This document shows, in pieces, positions 14,847 through 24,178 of a DNA stretch of 64,000 nucleotides. This stretch comes from Leisingera aquimarina DSM 24565 (GTDB lineage: Bacteria; Pseudomonadota; Alphaproteobacteria; Rhodobacterales; Rhodobacteraceae), in the NCBI RefSeq assembly GCF_000473165.1, contig NZ_KI421504.1:308595-372594 (forward strand), written 5' to 3'. A program made the translations under genes and the position numbers. The notes below the pieces were generated by a model. That model had not been told where the DNA came from. It saw only the letters and a program-made list of their open reading frames with translations, and made no database searches. How positions within the stretch are numbered: the stretch's first letter is position 1; each line of letters starts with the position of its first letter.

Positions 14847-17778
14847 AGAAGTGCCGTGTGGCTTGGTCTCGGGCAACCTTATCCGTCATCACCGCACTCC
14901 GCATTTCGTTGTCCTGCTGGAACATCCGCACCATCCCTTGGAAGAAGGCACGCTCGAACGCTCCATAGACGACATCAGCGGGGTTGTTTCGCATCATGTC
15001 CGTCATCTCGTCATCCATGATGTCCCGATTGACCCGCTCGAACCGGAGAAAGTCCTCCCTTGAAAAATTGGTCCCATGCCGCTCGTTGAAAGAGTCGATT
15101 ATCTCAGACAGTGACCGCTCTTCCTCTTCCGTGTACTGGTTCACTCCGAACTCGGTGATGGCCGTCAGCTTGATGGCATCCCCAGGTTGGAGGGATGCAG
15201 ATCCCTCTTCCCCTTTCTGCACCCGAAATGCGGAGAGCTGCAGCATGTCCTCCGTGATCGAAATGTCTGCGGGGACTTCGCGTGACGGCAGCAGGCGTGA
15301 TAGCCACGAGACATAGGCAAACAGCTTTTCGAGCCAAGGGTCGCCCAAGGCTATGATCTGGGCTACGAACGAGTAGAAGCGCGTGTAGCTGCGAAGAAGC
15401 TGCCGGAATTCCTCCTGCTGCGCCTCGTCATCATCCATCTCGAAACGGCCCACGGCTTCCTTGACTAGGCCTTCGAGGCGGATCCGGTCCTGGCCGCTGA
15501 GATTGCCCTTGAAGAAGGCTTCGGCAAAACGCTCAACATCCTCGCGAATGATGTACGGCGAAGAAGAAATCCGGCATTCAAGATCGTAGATCTGATTGAG
15601 GTCAGTCCGTTCCTCCAGTTCCGTGGCCTCGAAGAAGGGGGCAAAGGCGTCACGGATCTCCTCCATCGTGTTCTGGAAATCGAGGACGAAAGTTCGCTCC
15701 TTTCCTGAGTAGGTCCGGTTCAGCCGGGCAAGGGTTTGCACCGCTTGCAGCCCTGCCAGCTTGCGGTCGACATACATCGCTACCAGTTTCGGCTGGTCAA
15801 ACCCGGTCTGGTATTTCTCAGCAACGACCAGCACCTGATATTCGTCCGTGTCGAACCGCTGCGGCAATTCCGTCTCCGGGAAGCCATTTGCTGCGGCCTC
15901 GGTCCAGTCGTTGTCGTCTATGCGCAGGTCGCCCGAGAATGCCACCAGGGCCTTCAGGTCGGAGTATCCGTTCTTGTCGATGTAGGCTTTGATCTGCTGC
16001 CAGTACCGGAAGGCGTGTTCACGGCTTTGCGTGACCACCATGGCCTTCGCTTGGCCGTCGAGTTCCTTCCACACATGCCGCCGGAAGTGTTCGACGATGA
16101 TCTCCACCTTCTGGGCTATGGTAGTCGCATGAAGGGAAGCATACCTCGCGACCGCCCGCTGTGCGTTTCTGCCCTTGAAGGCAGGATCATCTTCGATGGC
16201 CTTCTCTAGCTGGTAGTAGGCCGAATAGGTCATGTAGTTCTGGAGGACGTCCAAGATGAACCCTTCCTCGATAGCCTGACGCATCGAGTAGAGGTGGAAC
16301 GGGTGCGGGTGACCGTCTTCGCCCATGCGGCCAAATCGCTCCAGCGTCACGTTCCGGGGTGTCGCCGTGAAGGCTAGGAAAGAGATGTTCTTCTGCGGGC
16401 CTCGCGCGGCTTGATGGGCAAGGATCATGTCCTCGATATCTTCGGACGAAGTCTTCTCCCGTGTCAGCGCATCACTCATGGCCTGCGCGGCCTTACCCGA
16501 CTGCGAGGAATGCGCCTCATCGATGATTACCGCGAAATTCTTGGAGGACTGGCCTGAAATGGCTGCCAGATGTTCGGTCCCGAACTTCTGAATCGTGGTG
16601 ATGATAATCCGCTTGCCTTGCTCGATGGCCTGTTTCAGATCACGGGAGGTGCCATCGATCTTCTTCACCACGCCTTTGGTCTGGGCAAACCCGCTGATCG
16701 TGTTCTGGAGCTGGCGGTCCAGCACCAGACGGTCAGTGACAATGATCGCCGTATCGAACAAGGGCTGGTCGGCCTCGTCGTGCAGGTTGATGATCTGATG
16801 AGCGGTCCAGGCAATTGTGTTGGACTTGCCGGAACCTGCGCTGTGCTGGATCAGGTAGTTCTGCCCAGCGCCATTCACCCGTGCATCGGTCAGAACACGT
16901 CGTACAGCGTCCAACTGCTGGAACCGGGGGAAGATCAGCACCTCCTTGCCGCCAGACCGCTCCAGGTGAATGAACCGCCCAATGAGGTCCAGCAGCACCT
17001 CGCGGGAGAAGACAGCCTTTGCCCCCGGCAGATCCTTGTAGAGGTAGGCAACCCGGTTTTCCCCCGGCACATCCGCGTTGCCGGCCCCGCCGTTCCGGCC
17101 CCGGTTGAAGGGGAGGAAGCGTGTCTTGCCGTTCATGAGGCGGGTGGTCATCGATACGTTGTCCGGGTCCACGGCGAAATGAACGATAGCCCCGCGTTTG
17201 AACGTCAGAAGCGGCTCACCGGCGGGAGAGCGGTCCTTGCGGTACTGGGCTTCGGCGTGTTTGAAGGTCTGCCCGGTCAGCGGGTTCTTCACCTCCATCG
17301 TGGTCACGGGGATGCCGTTCACGAAGGTCACGATGTCGATGGCATTGGCGTTCTTCGCGGAGTACCGCACCTGCCGCATCACCGACAGGATGTTGGCCTC
17401 GTAAAGCCGGGTCAGTTCGGGGTTTAGGTTCGAGGCAGGTTTGAAGTAGCAGAGCTGGAAGCGGATGTTCGGAACCAGCTTGATCCCCTGGCGCAGCACC
17501 TGGTGGGTGGGTTGCTCCTTCAGGGCCTTTTCCAGCCGTTTCAGAACCTCGGCTTCGGCCTGGGTGCTGTAGTGATCCTCCAGCGTTTGCCACGCTTCGG
17601 GCTGGGTGTCGCGCAGGAAGCGGAACAGCAACTCGCGGTCCAGCGCGTAACCCGCGTCGTAGTCGGTGGCCGGATCGCGTTCGAGGTAGCCCAGTTCCGA
17701 GGTCAGGCAGCCTACGATATGGGCCTCGAAGACCTTTTCCTGATGGACGACTTCCGTTCCAAATGTACTTTGCGCCAA
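14806..17778 (-). CDS. hsdR: Type I restriction enzyme, endonuclease/translocase subunit R
   Basis: A 990-residue motor-nuclease of a type I restriction system, which cleaves unmodified DNA after ATP-driven translocation. The nuclease core is visible in GIPVTTMEVKNP (E-x-K, about residues 155-166). The SF2 helicase part shows Walker A HSAGSGKS (about 312-319), DEAH in VIIDEAHSSQ (about 418-424), motif III AFTATP and the C-terminal helicase lobe (VAEKYQTGFDQPK, LARLNRTY). The start is a TTG at 17776-17778 preceded by AGGACGGTGG. It lies 18 bases after orf118 in the hsd operon. The 3' end stops 10 bases from the left inverted repeat, so the operon occupies the interval completely. No frameshift or motif loss is seen, so the enzyme looks active. 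Confidence 0.95.
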   Translation of the reverse strand: MAQSTFGTEVVHQEKVFEAHIVGCLTSELGYLERDPATDYDAGYALDRELLFRFLRDTQPEAWQTLEDHYSTQAEAEVLKRLEKALKEQPTHQVLRQGIKLVPNIRFQLCYFKPASNLNPELTRLYEANILSVMRQVRYSAKNANAIDIVTFVNGIPVTTMEVKNPLTGQTFKHAEAQYRKDRSPAGEPLLTFKRGAIVHFAVDPDNVSMTTRLMNGKTRFLPFNRGRNGGAGNADVPGENRVAYLYKDLPGAKAVFSREVLLDLIGRFIHLERSGGKEVLIFPRFQQLDAVRRVLTDARVNGAGQNYLIQHSAGSGKSNTIAWTAHQIINLHDEADQPLFDTAIIVTDRLVLDRQLQNTISGFAQTKGVVKKIDGTSRDLKQAIEQGKRIIITTIQKFGTEHLAAISGQSSKNFAVIIDEAHSSQSGKAAQAMSDALTREKTSSEDIEDMILAHQAARGPQKNISFLAFTATPRNVTLERFGRMGEDGHPHPFHLYSMRQAIEEGFILDVLQNYMTYSAYYQLEKAIEDDPAFKGRNAQRAVARYASLHATTIAQKVEIIVEHFRRHVWKELDGQAKAMVVTQSREHAFRYWQQIKAYIDKNGYSDLKALVAFSGDLRIDDNDWTEAAANGFPETELPQRFDTDEYQVLVVAEKYQTGFDQPKLVAMYVDRKLAGLQAVQTLARLNRTYSGKERTFVLDFQNTMEEIRDAFAPFFEATELEERTDLNQIYDLECRISSSPYIIREDVERFAEAFFKGNLSGQDRIRLEGLVKEAVGRFEMDDDEAQQEEFRQLLRSYTRFYSFVAQIIALGDPWLEKLFAYVSWLSRLLPSREVPADISITEDMLQLSAFRVQKGEEGSASLQPGDAIKLTAITEFGVNQYTEEEERSLSEIIDSFNERHGTNFSREDFLRFERVNRDIMDDEMTDMMRNNPADVVYGAFERAFFQGMVRMFQQDNEMRSAVMTDKVARDQATRHFFNRAMRMANEIQT

Positions 17779-17796
17779 TTTACCACCGTCCTGTTT

Positions 17797-18153
17797 CTAC
17801 AAATGGGCGATAATTTTCTCTGCATACGACAGCAGAGCTTTTCGATCTTCGACCGTTATGCTCTCGAGCGGTTCCCAGCTTTCGACAACCTGTTCAATGA
17901 ACGCAATTTCACTGCCTGAAAGTACAGGGTGACGAAACGCTGCAGATTGAAGTTCGTGCAGAAAATCGATCAAGACTTCGTTCGAGTTAATAATGCGTTC
18001 AGGATGCTCGATCCAAAACTTTAGAGAGATATCCGCTTTGCCTGCGGCAAGACGAAGTTTTCGAAGAAGTAGCGTGAAATCATTATTTTCTGCAATCTCT
18101 TCTCGTTCTTTATCGATCTCTGCCTGAAGTTCCTTGGGTGTCTTGCGTGTCAC
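17797..18153 (-). CDS. Uncharacterised 118-residue protein inside the hsd operon
   Basis: I do not recognise a family. The GTG start overlaps the hsdS stop (GTGA, 18150-18153) and the gene ends 18 bases before hsdR, so it is translationally coupled into the restriction operon. The product is acidic and mostly helical, with a charged N-terminal helix (ELQAEIDKEREEIAENN), then LLLRKLRLAAGKADISLKFW and a C-terminal helix (DRKALLSYAEKII). No Cys pairs, nuclease or helix-turn-helix motif is visible. The DNA is more AT-rich than its neighbours. A role in assembly or control of the HsdRMS complex is an inference from position only; an independent antitoxin- or immunity-like protein is the alternative. 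Confidence 0.7.
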   Translation of the reverse strand: MTRKTPKELQAEIDKEREEIAENNDFTLLLRKLRLAAGKADISLKFWIEHPERIINSNEVLIDFLHELQSAAFRHPVLSGSEIAFIEQVVESWEPLESITVEDRKALLSYAEKIIAHL

Positions 18154-19511
18154 GCCTCCATCTCCTCCTGAATTTCGTCCAGCCGCCGGTCCATGATGCC
18201 GGATCCACCTCGGGTCTGCACATCGATCTGCCCCGTAACAGCGGCGGTGATCAGCGCGGAGCGGTATTCCTTGAGGCGATTGATAGATGCGTTTGTCTTC
18301 TGGGACAGCGCCTCCAAGGGCGAAACAAACTTATGAACTTTCTGAACGATGCTTTTCTGTTCCGCCAGTGGCGGCAAAGGGATTTTCACATTCAGAACGT
18401 CATCGTTTGACAAATTCGCTTGTTTCGTTCCTGACGGAAGAGCATAGAGCTGATCCAAATAAAAATTTGTCCTTAGCGCCAAAAGCAAGAAAGTGTTGGC
18501 TACGAGATGGTTTGATCTTATGCGAGCAACACGTTGGTTCAGCAGTAATGGCTTCTCCGGACCTACCAGCACCGAGAAGCCGTAGTCTCTCTTTCCAAGA
18601 GTGCCTGTGAGCGACATAAGGATGTCACCTTCTAGAATTTCGAACTCACTGTAATCACTCAAATATCTCTCCGGCAAAAAAACTGCCTGCCGGTCCAACT
18701 GAAGACTGTTTTCGTATAGATTTCCTATCCGTATCAGTTGAACACCCGTGTCAGTGAAATCATCCGAACTGAACGCGTATCCGCCGCGGATAGTAGCGAC
18801 ACGTTTCACAGGGGTCAGCGTCCATTCATCACGCTTGAGGCGTTTATCTGCTTGCACTTCAGCATGGGGGGCCGAACCGGGACCAGTTTTTCCTATGACA
18901 AGCATCTCGATGGTTGCAGAGACCTTTTCTGAAAGCACATGCAAAAACCGCTGCTTTTTCTCGATCAGCAGATCAATTCTTGCGGTCTCGCGGTCCAGAA
19001 AGTCGGCAATCTGGCGTTGGGTCGCGAGGTCGGGGAGAGGAAATGCTGCGTTCAGAAAGGTCTCAGTGCGGACTACTTTTCTCAGGCCCGTATAGAACGG
19101 TCTCAATCCCTTTCGCTCATCAATCGAAAGATAGAAGTAAGTCACAAATCGAGGATCGACGAGTTCCGTGCATCTGACAACCGTGTAGGCACCCGTGACC
19201 ATACCATCCAAGTCAGACAGACCGACTGTGCGGGGCGTCTCGTCTATATCGAAGAGACAGAAGACAATGTCGCCCTTCTTGACCTCTTGATAAGTGTCGA
19301 AACTTTCTGGGAACTTGCCTTTACCGCTGTCGAGATCGCGGGGAATGATCCCCTTCAGTGTCAAAGACAGCAGGGCATATTCTGAGGACCGCGTTCCAAC
19401 TTTCTTGGAAACGACACGGAATGCGTTCTTTGCACGTCCAAGTTTCCAAGCTGGCGAGACTTGTCCAAACCACGCTGCACGCAGGTCGGCATTCTGCGAA
19501 CTAGTGGTCAC
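18150..19511 (-). CDS. hsdS: Type I restriction enzyme, specificity subunit S
   Basis: A 453-residue DNA-recognition subunit. It has the usual two target-recognition domains (about residues 15-170 and 225-385), each followed by a conserved helix: LPDLATQRQIADFLDRETARIDLLIEKKQ in the first and PLPPLAEQKSIVQKVHKF in the second, then a C-terminal YRSALITAAVTGQIDV. The start is GTG overlapping the hsdM stop (GTGA at 19508-19511). The recognition domains are more AT-rich than hsdM and hsdR, as expected for exchangeable specificity modules. The bipartite target cannot be read from sequence. Confidence 0.93.
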   Translation of the reverse strand: MTTSSQNADLRAAWFGQVSPAWKLGRAKNAFRVVSKKVGTRSSEYALLSLTLKGIIPRDLDSGKGKFPESFDTYQEVKKGDIVFCLFDIDETPRTVGLSDLDGMVTGAYTVVRCTELVDPRFVTYFYLSIDERKGLRPFYTGLRKVVRTETFLNAAFPLPDLATQRQIADFLDRETARIDLLIEKKQRFLHVLSEKVSATIEMLVIGKTGPGSAPHAEVQADKRLKRDEWTLTPVKRVATIRGGYAFSSDDFTDTGVQLIRIGNLYENSLQLDRQAVFLPERYLSDYSEFEILEGDILMSLTGTLGKRDYGFSVLVGPEKPLLLNQRVARIRSNHLVANTFLLLALRTNFYLDQLYALPSGTKQANLSNDDVLNVKIPLPPLAEQKSIVQKVHKFVSPLEALSQKTNASINRLKEYRSALITAAVTGQIDVQTRGGSGIMDRRLDEIQEEMEA

Positions 19512-21532
19512 TCAACCACCTCCTGCAACAGGCCCGCGATCTCGGCTTCCAGCGCCTTCAGCTCGGCGTCGATCTCCGCCAGCGGGCGGGGCGGCACGTA
19601 TTTGTAGAAGTAGCGGTTGAAGTTGATCTCATAGCCGACACGGCCAACACCGCCGTCCTGCACGTCGGTATAGCTTTCGTCCACCCAAGCATCGGGGACG
19701 AAGGGCAGAACCTCGCGCTGCACGTAGTCCCGCCAGTCCTCCTCCAGCGGCACCAGCTCGTGATCGCGCAGATCGGTATCGGGTTCCGGCTTGCCATCCT
19801 TGCCAGTGCAGACCATGGCATCCTCGTCCCGTTCAGCCAGGGCCGACAGGATGGCCTTCTTCGCCGGGGCGGCGACCTTCAGACCCGCAGCCTTCAGCGC
19901 CGCAGTTAGGGCTTTGTCGAAGTCCGCCCGGTCCAGCCAGCGTTTACCCGCAGGGAGGCCATCCCGCAGCGTGGTCACAACCGCCTCCTGCTCGGCGGCA
20001 TCCAGCTTGGCAAAGGGCTTTGCCTCCTGCAGTGTTTGCAGGGCGTCTTCGGTTATCTCGAAGGCCAGTTTCAGAGGGCGTTCGACTCGGATCTCCCGGT
20101 AGCCGAAATCGGTGGTCTTGAAGATCTTGGAGTATTCGCCCCAGCCAGCCTCGCCATTCAGCATCCTGGCATAGATGCGGGTGATCTCGTCACAGGCTTC
20201 CGCCGGGATTTCCCGGCGTTTGGAGCCGAGCGACTTGCGCATCGACTTCCAGAAGCGGTCGCTGCTGGCATCGATCAGCTGCACCTTGCTCTGGCGGTCC
20301 CGTGTCTTGCGGTTGGTCAGCAGCCACACGTAGGTCTGAATGCCGGTGTTGTAGAAGAGATCCGTCGGCAGGGCGATGATCGCCTCGACCCAGTCGTTTT
20401 CCAGCATCCAGCGGCGGATCTCGCTTTCACCCGAGCCTGCGCCGCCGGTGAACAGGGGCGAGCCGTTCATGACGATGCCGATACGGGTTCCCTGTTCGTC
20501 ATCGCGCATCTTCGAGATCATGTGCTGCAGGAACAGCAACTGCCCGTCCGAGACGCGTGGCAGACCGGCCCCGAAGCGGCCCTCCATGCCCAATTCCTGT
20601 GCTTCGGCGACGATGTCGTCCTTGTACTTTTTCCAGTCCACGCCGTAGGGCGGGTTGGACAGCATGTAGTGGAAACCCCGGCCTTTGTGGGCGTCCTGAG
20701 TCAGCGTGTTCCCGAATGCGATGTTCTCGGGGTTGTGGCCGGTGACCAGCATGTCCGATTTGCAGATGGCGAAGGATTCCGGGTTCAGCTCCTGCCCGAA
20801 CAGCTCCACCCGGATCCGCTCGTTCAGGGCCTTCATCTCCATTTCGGCAATGGACAGCATACCGCCGGTACCCGCCGCCGGGTCATAGACTTGCCGGATC
20901 ACGCCACTGCCGGTTAAGGCGTCGTGGTCGTTGATAAGGAGAAGCGACACGATGAGGCGGATCACCTCACGTGGGGTATAGTGTTCCCCTGCAGTCTCAT
21001 TCGAGATTTCCGAGAAACGGCGGATCAGTTCCTCGAACAGGTACCCCATCTCGAGGTTCGAGATCGCCTCAGGGTGGAGGTCGATCTGAGAGAACTGCTC
21101 GAACACAGTGAACAGCAGGCCCGCGTCGTTCAGCCGCTTGAGCTGGTCCGTGAACAGGAACTTCTCAAGGAAGATATCGCGGACGTTCGGGGAGAACTTG
21201 GTGACGTAGTCCAGGAGGTTGCTGTGGATGTCTTTGGCATCCTGCCCCTTCAGTGTGGTGAAGGAGAACCGGGACAGGTTGTAGACCTGAAGATTTTGGC
21301 CGGCAGTCCCAAACAGGATCGTATCGCGGGCCTCATCGTCAATGTCTTCGGGCAGGCTGTCGGCCAAGTCGAGGACGGCATTCTTGGTTCCTTCGAGAAT
21401 GCAGTCCAGGCGGCGCAGGACAACGAAAGGCAGGATAACCTTGCCGTACTCCGACTGCTTGAAATCGCCGCGCAGTGTCTCAGCGATGGCCCAGACGAAT
21501 GCACTCAGAGATTTGATGTCCGTTCTGCTCAT
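19508..21532 (-). CDS. hsdM: Type I restriction enzyme, DNA methyltransferase subunit M
   Basis: A 674-residue N6-adenine methyltransferase. An N-terminal HsdM helical domain (SLSAFVWAIAETLRGDFKQSEYGKVILPFVVLRRL) precedes the SAM-binding motif DPAAGTGGM (about residues 212-220) and catalytic NPPY (about 290-293). The C-terminal extension contains DYVQREVLPFVPDAWVD and a coiled end. With HsdS it methylates the host sites. The open frame begins at 21583; I prefer ATG 21532 (MSRTDIKSL) because the extra 17 residues do not fit the family start and a GAGAAAGTGAGAA site precedes 21532. It is the first hsd gene, 190 bases after the polymerase-like gene; this gap probably carries the operon promoter, but I cannot define it. 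Confidence 0.93.
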   Translation of the reverse strand: MSRTDIKSLSAFVWAIAETLRGDFKQSEYGKVILPFVVLRRLDCILEGTKNAVLDLADSLPEDIDDEARDTILFGTAGQNLQVYNLSRFSFTTLKGQDAKDIHSNLLDYVTKFSPNVRDIFLEKFLFTDQLKRLNDAGLLFTVFEQFSQIDLHPEAISNLEMGYLFEELIRRFSEISNETAGEHYTPREVIRLIVSLLLINDHDALTGSGVIRQVYDPAAGTGGMLSIAEMEMKALNERIRVELFGQELNPESFAICKSDMLVTGHNPENIAFGNTLTQDAHKGRGFHYMLSNPPYGVDWKKYKDDIVAEAQELGMEGRFGAGLPRVSDGQLLFLQHMISKMRDDEQGTRIGIVMNGSPLFTGGAGSGESEIRRWMLENDWVEAIIALPTDLFYNTGIQTYVWLLTNRKTRDRQSKVQLIDASSDRFWKSMRKSLGSKRREIPAEACDEITRIYARMLNGEAGWGEYSKIFKTTDFGYREIRVERPLKLAFEITEDALQTLQEAKPFAKLDAAEQEAVVTTLRDGLPAGKRWLDRADFDKALTAALKAAGLKVAAPAKKAILSALAERDEDAMVCTGKDGKPEPDTDLRDHELVPLEEDWRDYVQREVLPFVPDAWVDESYTDVQDGGVGRVGYEINFNRYFYKYVPPRPLAEIDAELKALEAEIAGLLQEVVE

Positions 21533-21773
21533 ATTCTCACTTTCTCGATTGAATAGCCCTTGGTTCGACTGCACGGCAATCAATGACGAGAGCGAGTAAG
21601 GCTACCTTCAGCATTGGCTGAACCGCTGTTTGGCAATCTGCTTCCAAGATTGGTTTTCCACTCCCTTTGAGCATATGGGTGACCGCCTGCGCAACCATAG
21701 AGGCAAGCAGTCACGTCTTGGCTCTGGCACTGTAAAAGAGCCTTCCCCGAAAGCTGGGAGATAGACGCCCAGA

Positions 21774-23312
21774 TCAAGAAGTACCCAGAGACGCACTCGA
21801 GTAGAACGCATCCAGCCTCTTTTCGTGACCAGCACGGGAGGCGAGGATCTCACCAATATCCTGCGACACCTCGAGGCCGAAGCCCTCGGGGTCCTGCATT
21901 CGCTGCTCTTTAAGCTCGGCAAAAACCCGGCTGAGATCCGGCTCGACGAGCTTGAGCTTGGTCTCGACGCCACATACTTCCCGCAGTGCCTTTCGCATGC
22001 TGTCTTCCAGCAGGTCGCTATGCCCCTCGTGGACGAGAAAGCTGTCATGGATCGGCAGGATGGCGATGCCACGGTCGATGAAGTCGAGCATCACCCGTTC
22101 GGCTACATCGCTGTCCGCTCGCTGCAGGCGCTTACCGGCACCGGTATAGAAGTGATGGGCGATGGGTTTATGCGCTGCCAGCACGGCATCTGAAAGCTCC
22201 CGCCACTTCATGGAAAACTTGCCCGGCTCTACCCCCTTTGGGGCCTGCCGCAGCTCTTTCTCGGCATTCAGCATTGCGTTGAAGGCGGCTTTGACCGTGC
22301 TGCGCAATTCATTACCGCCCCGTGCCTCAACATCGGCGGCGAAGATACCACGGTAGCAGTCTACAGACGGCACAACACCTTCCTGGGCATATAGAAGCGC
22401 GGGGTGCAGGTTGGAGTAGTCGATCTCCACCATGCGCTTGCCGTTGACGATCAGGTGGCGGCGGTAAGCCTTCGGCACATTCTGCCACCAGCCCCCGTAA
22501 AACCGGCCTCCGGTCGTCAGGTCCCTGTCATTGAAGACACGGTGGAGAGTTCGCCGGTCCAGCGCCAGAGGCTTCGCCCCGTCCGGGTCCTCTGCCAGCC
22601 GAGCCTGCAAATCCGCCAGTTCGGCATCAGGGATATGCAGGTCATACCAGCGGGTAGCCAGCACCCGGTTGATCCGGGAAAGGTTATCCGCCATCTGCTG
22701 CACCTCTGCGGTCACGGGAGCAGCGAACAACTCGTCCGGGCCATCCGCACTCTTGATCCGCACCTTAATGGGGGCATGACCCCGCTCAGGAGGCACGATC
22801 ACGGGGAACACTTCCTGCTCTCTGGCTGTGAACTTGATGATGAGATGGTCAGTGGCCCTGAACCGGGTGAGGCGGCTACGGTTAGACCCGTCCTTCCTGC
22901 CCTGGCGGTCGTGGACGCCTCGTTGGGTTTGCTCCAAGTATCCCAGCTCCAGCATTCCCTGATAGGCCCGCTCGACATGGATGCTGTAGGTCAAATCCGC
23001 GGGTGAGGCCTCACCGCCATACCAGTTCCTGTTCAGGTGAACAGAGGCTTCACCCTTCCGCTTGCGCTGGTAGACCACGGCCACGCTGTCACGGATCAAG
23101 GTTTCCACGGAAGCCCGCAGCTTGAGAAGCTGCTCTCCCCGCACTCGGCGCTTTGCCTTACCGGTTGCCTCCCACTGATGGCCTTGAATCTCCTCAACCA
23201 GGCCATCAACGACCTGGAAGAAGCGCCGGTAGCGGCGTTCCCGTGCATTCTCTTGGGTCTGGGCGTTTGTGACCACGGCTGTAACCTCGGCTGGAGCAGT
23301 TACTGACCTCAT
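21774..23312 (-). CDS. Polymerase-like protein (family A / single-subunit RNA polymerase palm motifs)
   Basis: A 512-residue protein of no family I can name. Three motifs in the right order and spacing suggest a polymerase palm. Motif A is VEIDYSNLHPALLYA (Asp298; compare DYSQIELR in DNA polymerase I). A motif-B-like helix is RSTVKAAFNAMLN (Arg337, Lys341; compare RSVTKRSVMTLAYG in T7 RNA polymerase). Motif C is ILPIHDSFLVHE (Asp423; compare IHDSFG in T7 RNA polymerase). No 3'-5' exonuclease motifs are evident. The N-terminal third is basic and coiled (RERRYRRFFQ, GKAKRRVRGEQLLKLRAS), followed by a winged-helix-like segment. The ATG overlaps a near-palindrome (CCTCATATGTGAGG). Its first 89 codons lie in the 996-bp repeat. 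It may replicate or prime the element, or be a defence protein; this is inference. Confidence 0.6.
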   Translation of the reverse strand: MRSVTAPAEVTAVVTNAQTQENARERRYRRFFQVVDGLVEEIQGHQWEATGKAKRRVRGEQLLKLRASVETLIRDSVAVVYQRKRKGEASVHLNRNWYGGEASPADLTYSIHVERAYQGMLELGYLEQTQRGVHDRQGRKDGSNRSRLTRFRATDHLIIKFTAREQEVFPVIVPPERGHAPIKVRIKSADGPDELFAAPVTAEVQQMADNLSRINRVLATRWYDLHIPDAELADLQARLAEDPDGAKPLALDRRTLHRVFNDRDLTTGGRFYGGWWQNVPKAYRRHLIVNGKRMVEIDYSNLHPALLYAQEGVVPSVDCYRGIFAADVEARGGNELRSTVKAAFNAMLNAEKELRQAPKGVEPGKFSMKWRELSDAVLAAHKPIAHHFYTGAGKRLQRADSDVAERVMLDFIDRGIAILPIHDSFLVHEGHSDLLEDSMRKALREVCGVETKLKLVEPDLSRVFAELKEQRMQDPEGFGLEVSQDIGEILASRAGHEKRLDAFYSSASLGTS

Positions 23313-24041
23313 ATGTGAGGGTCAGGTGCGGCCCTGGGGGCCGCCCTTCCCCATACTAAGATGACTTAGCAGCATCAACTCCCGCCGTCGGATCCAGTGC
23401 CGTGGGACCCTGCAGGAGTGCAGCCCTTTCCCGTGGCCCTGCCTCCTGGACATCCAGGCCAGCCAACCAGCGGGGAATCTGGCCTTCTCCCTGCCCGTGG
23501 CATGGCGACCCTGTGCATTGGCTTTTGAGGCCTAGTCGGGGCTGCAGGAACATGCACTCTCCACCCGCTGCAGCACGGGAAGCCGTCAAGGTTGGCCAGA
23601 GGCCTCATCCGGGCATTTGGGGATGCCAGTGCCTGCTGCAGGTTGACGACCTCCACAACCCAATCTCGGGGCGGGGCTGTATACGCTATCCCTACGGGAT
23701 GGGGTGGCACTCGCCCCCCCCCCTGCTTAGGCGGCAAGCAGAATGTCCGCAGAGCGTCCAGGTGTGAGTCATACAGCGCTTTTAGCGGCTCCCAGATAGG
23801 GGGGGACCCTCTGCCAGCATTGCGGCTCTCTGTGAGTCCCACATGCGGCCCAAGGCAGTCTGCAGCTTCTGAAGACCTTGTAGGCCAGTCAACAGCACGG
23901 AGGCCACGGTCCGGTCTGTAGAAGGCTTCTCTGGGCCGTAGTACATCCCGTAGACCAAATCGTGCCTGTTGACCGCAACCGCATGGGGCTGATAGCCCTT
24001 ATTTTGCTGATGCAGATGGCCACGGCGGTGCCTGTAACGGG
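23046..24041 (-). repeat. Right copy of the 996-bp inverted repeat
   Basis: Inverted duplicate of 13800-14795, same length and same encoded frames, including the C7 and G10 runs (here G7 and C10 on the + strand). It contains the promoter region and first 89 codons of the intact polymerase-like gene. The two copies enclose 8.25 kb with the whole hsd operon, so recombination between them would invert that segment. Such perfect identity implies recent duplication or gene conversion, or an assembly artefact. Confidence 0.9.
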
Positions 24042-24073
24042 CCTAGAACCCGGTCAACACCGGATTCAGGACT

Positions 24074-24148
24074 GCCCCCGGGCACCATTACCCAAGTCTA
24101 AGCCATTGTGCCGCATCAGCTTTTGCAACGTGCAGAGCGAGGCGTAGT
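24074..24148 (-). repeat. Inner copy of the 75-bp inverted repeat with inverted attachment core
   Basis: 75 bases identical, in reverse complement, to 25363-25437. It starts with the inverted 14-base core GCCCCCGGGCACCA (24074-24087) and ends GAGGCGTAGT. It lies 31 bases beyond the integrase stop, so the integrase gene sits exactly between the two copies. A core in this orientation should allow integrase-mediated inversion against either flanking core. Confidence 0.85.
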
Positions 24149-24178
24149 CGTCAGCCGGAGACATGCTGCTCCAGCCGT

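Noticed and set aside
17797..18153. Antitoxin of a toxin-antitoxin pair
   Set aside because: There is no small partner gene; both flanking genes are hsd subunits and the reading frame overlaps are with them.
21774..23312. Reverse transcriptase or DGR candidate
   Set aside because: No YxDD motif or RT domain order; motifs DYSxLHP, RSxxK and HDSF fit the Pol A/single-subunit RNAP group better.
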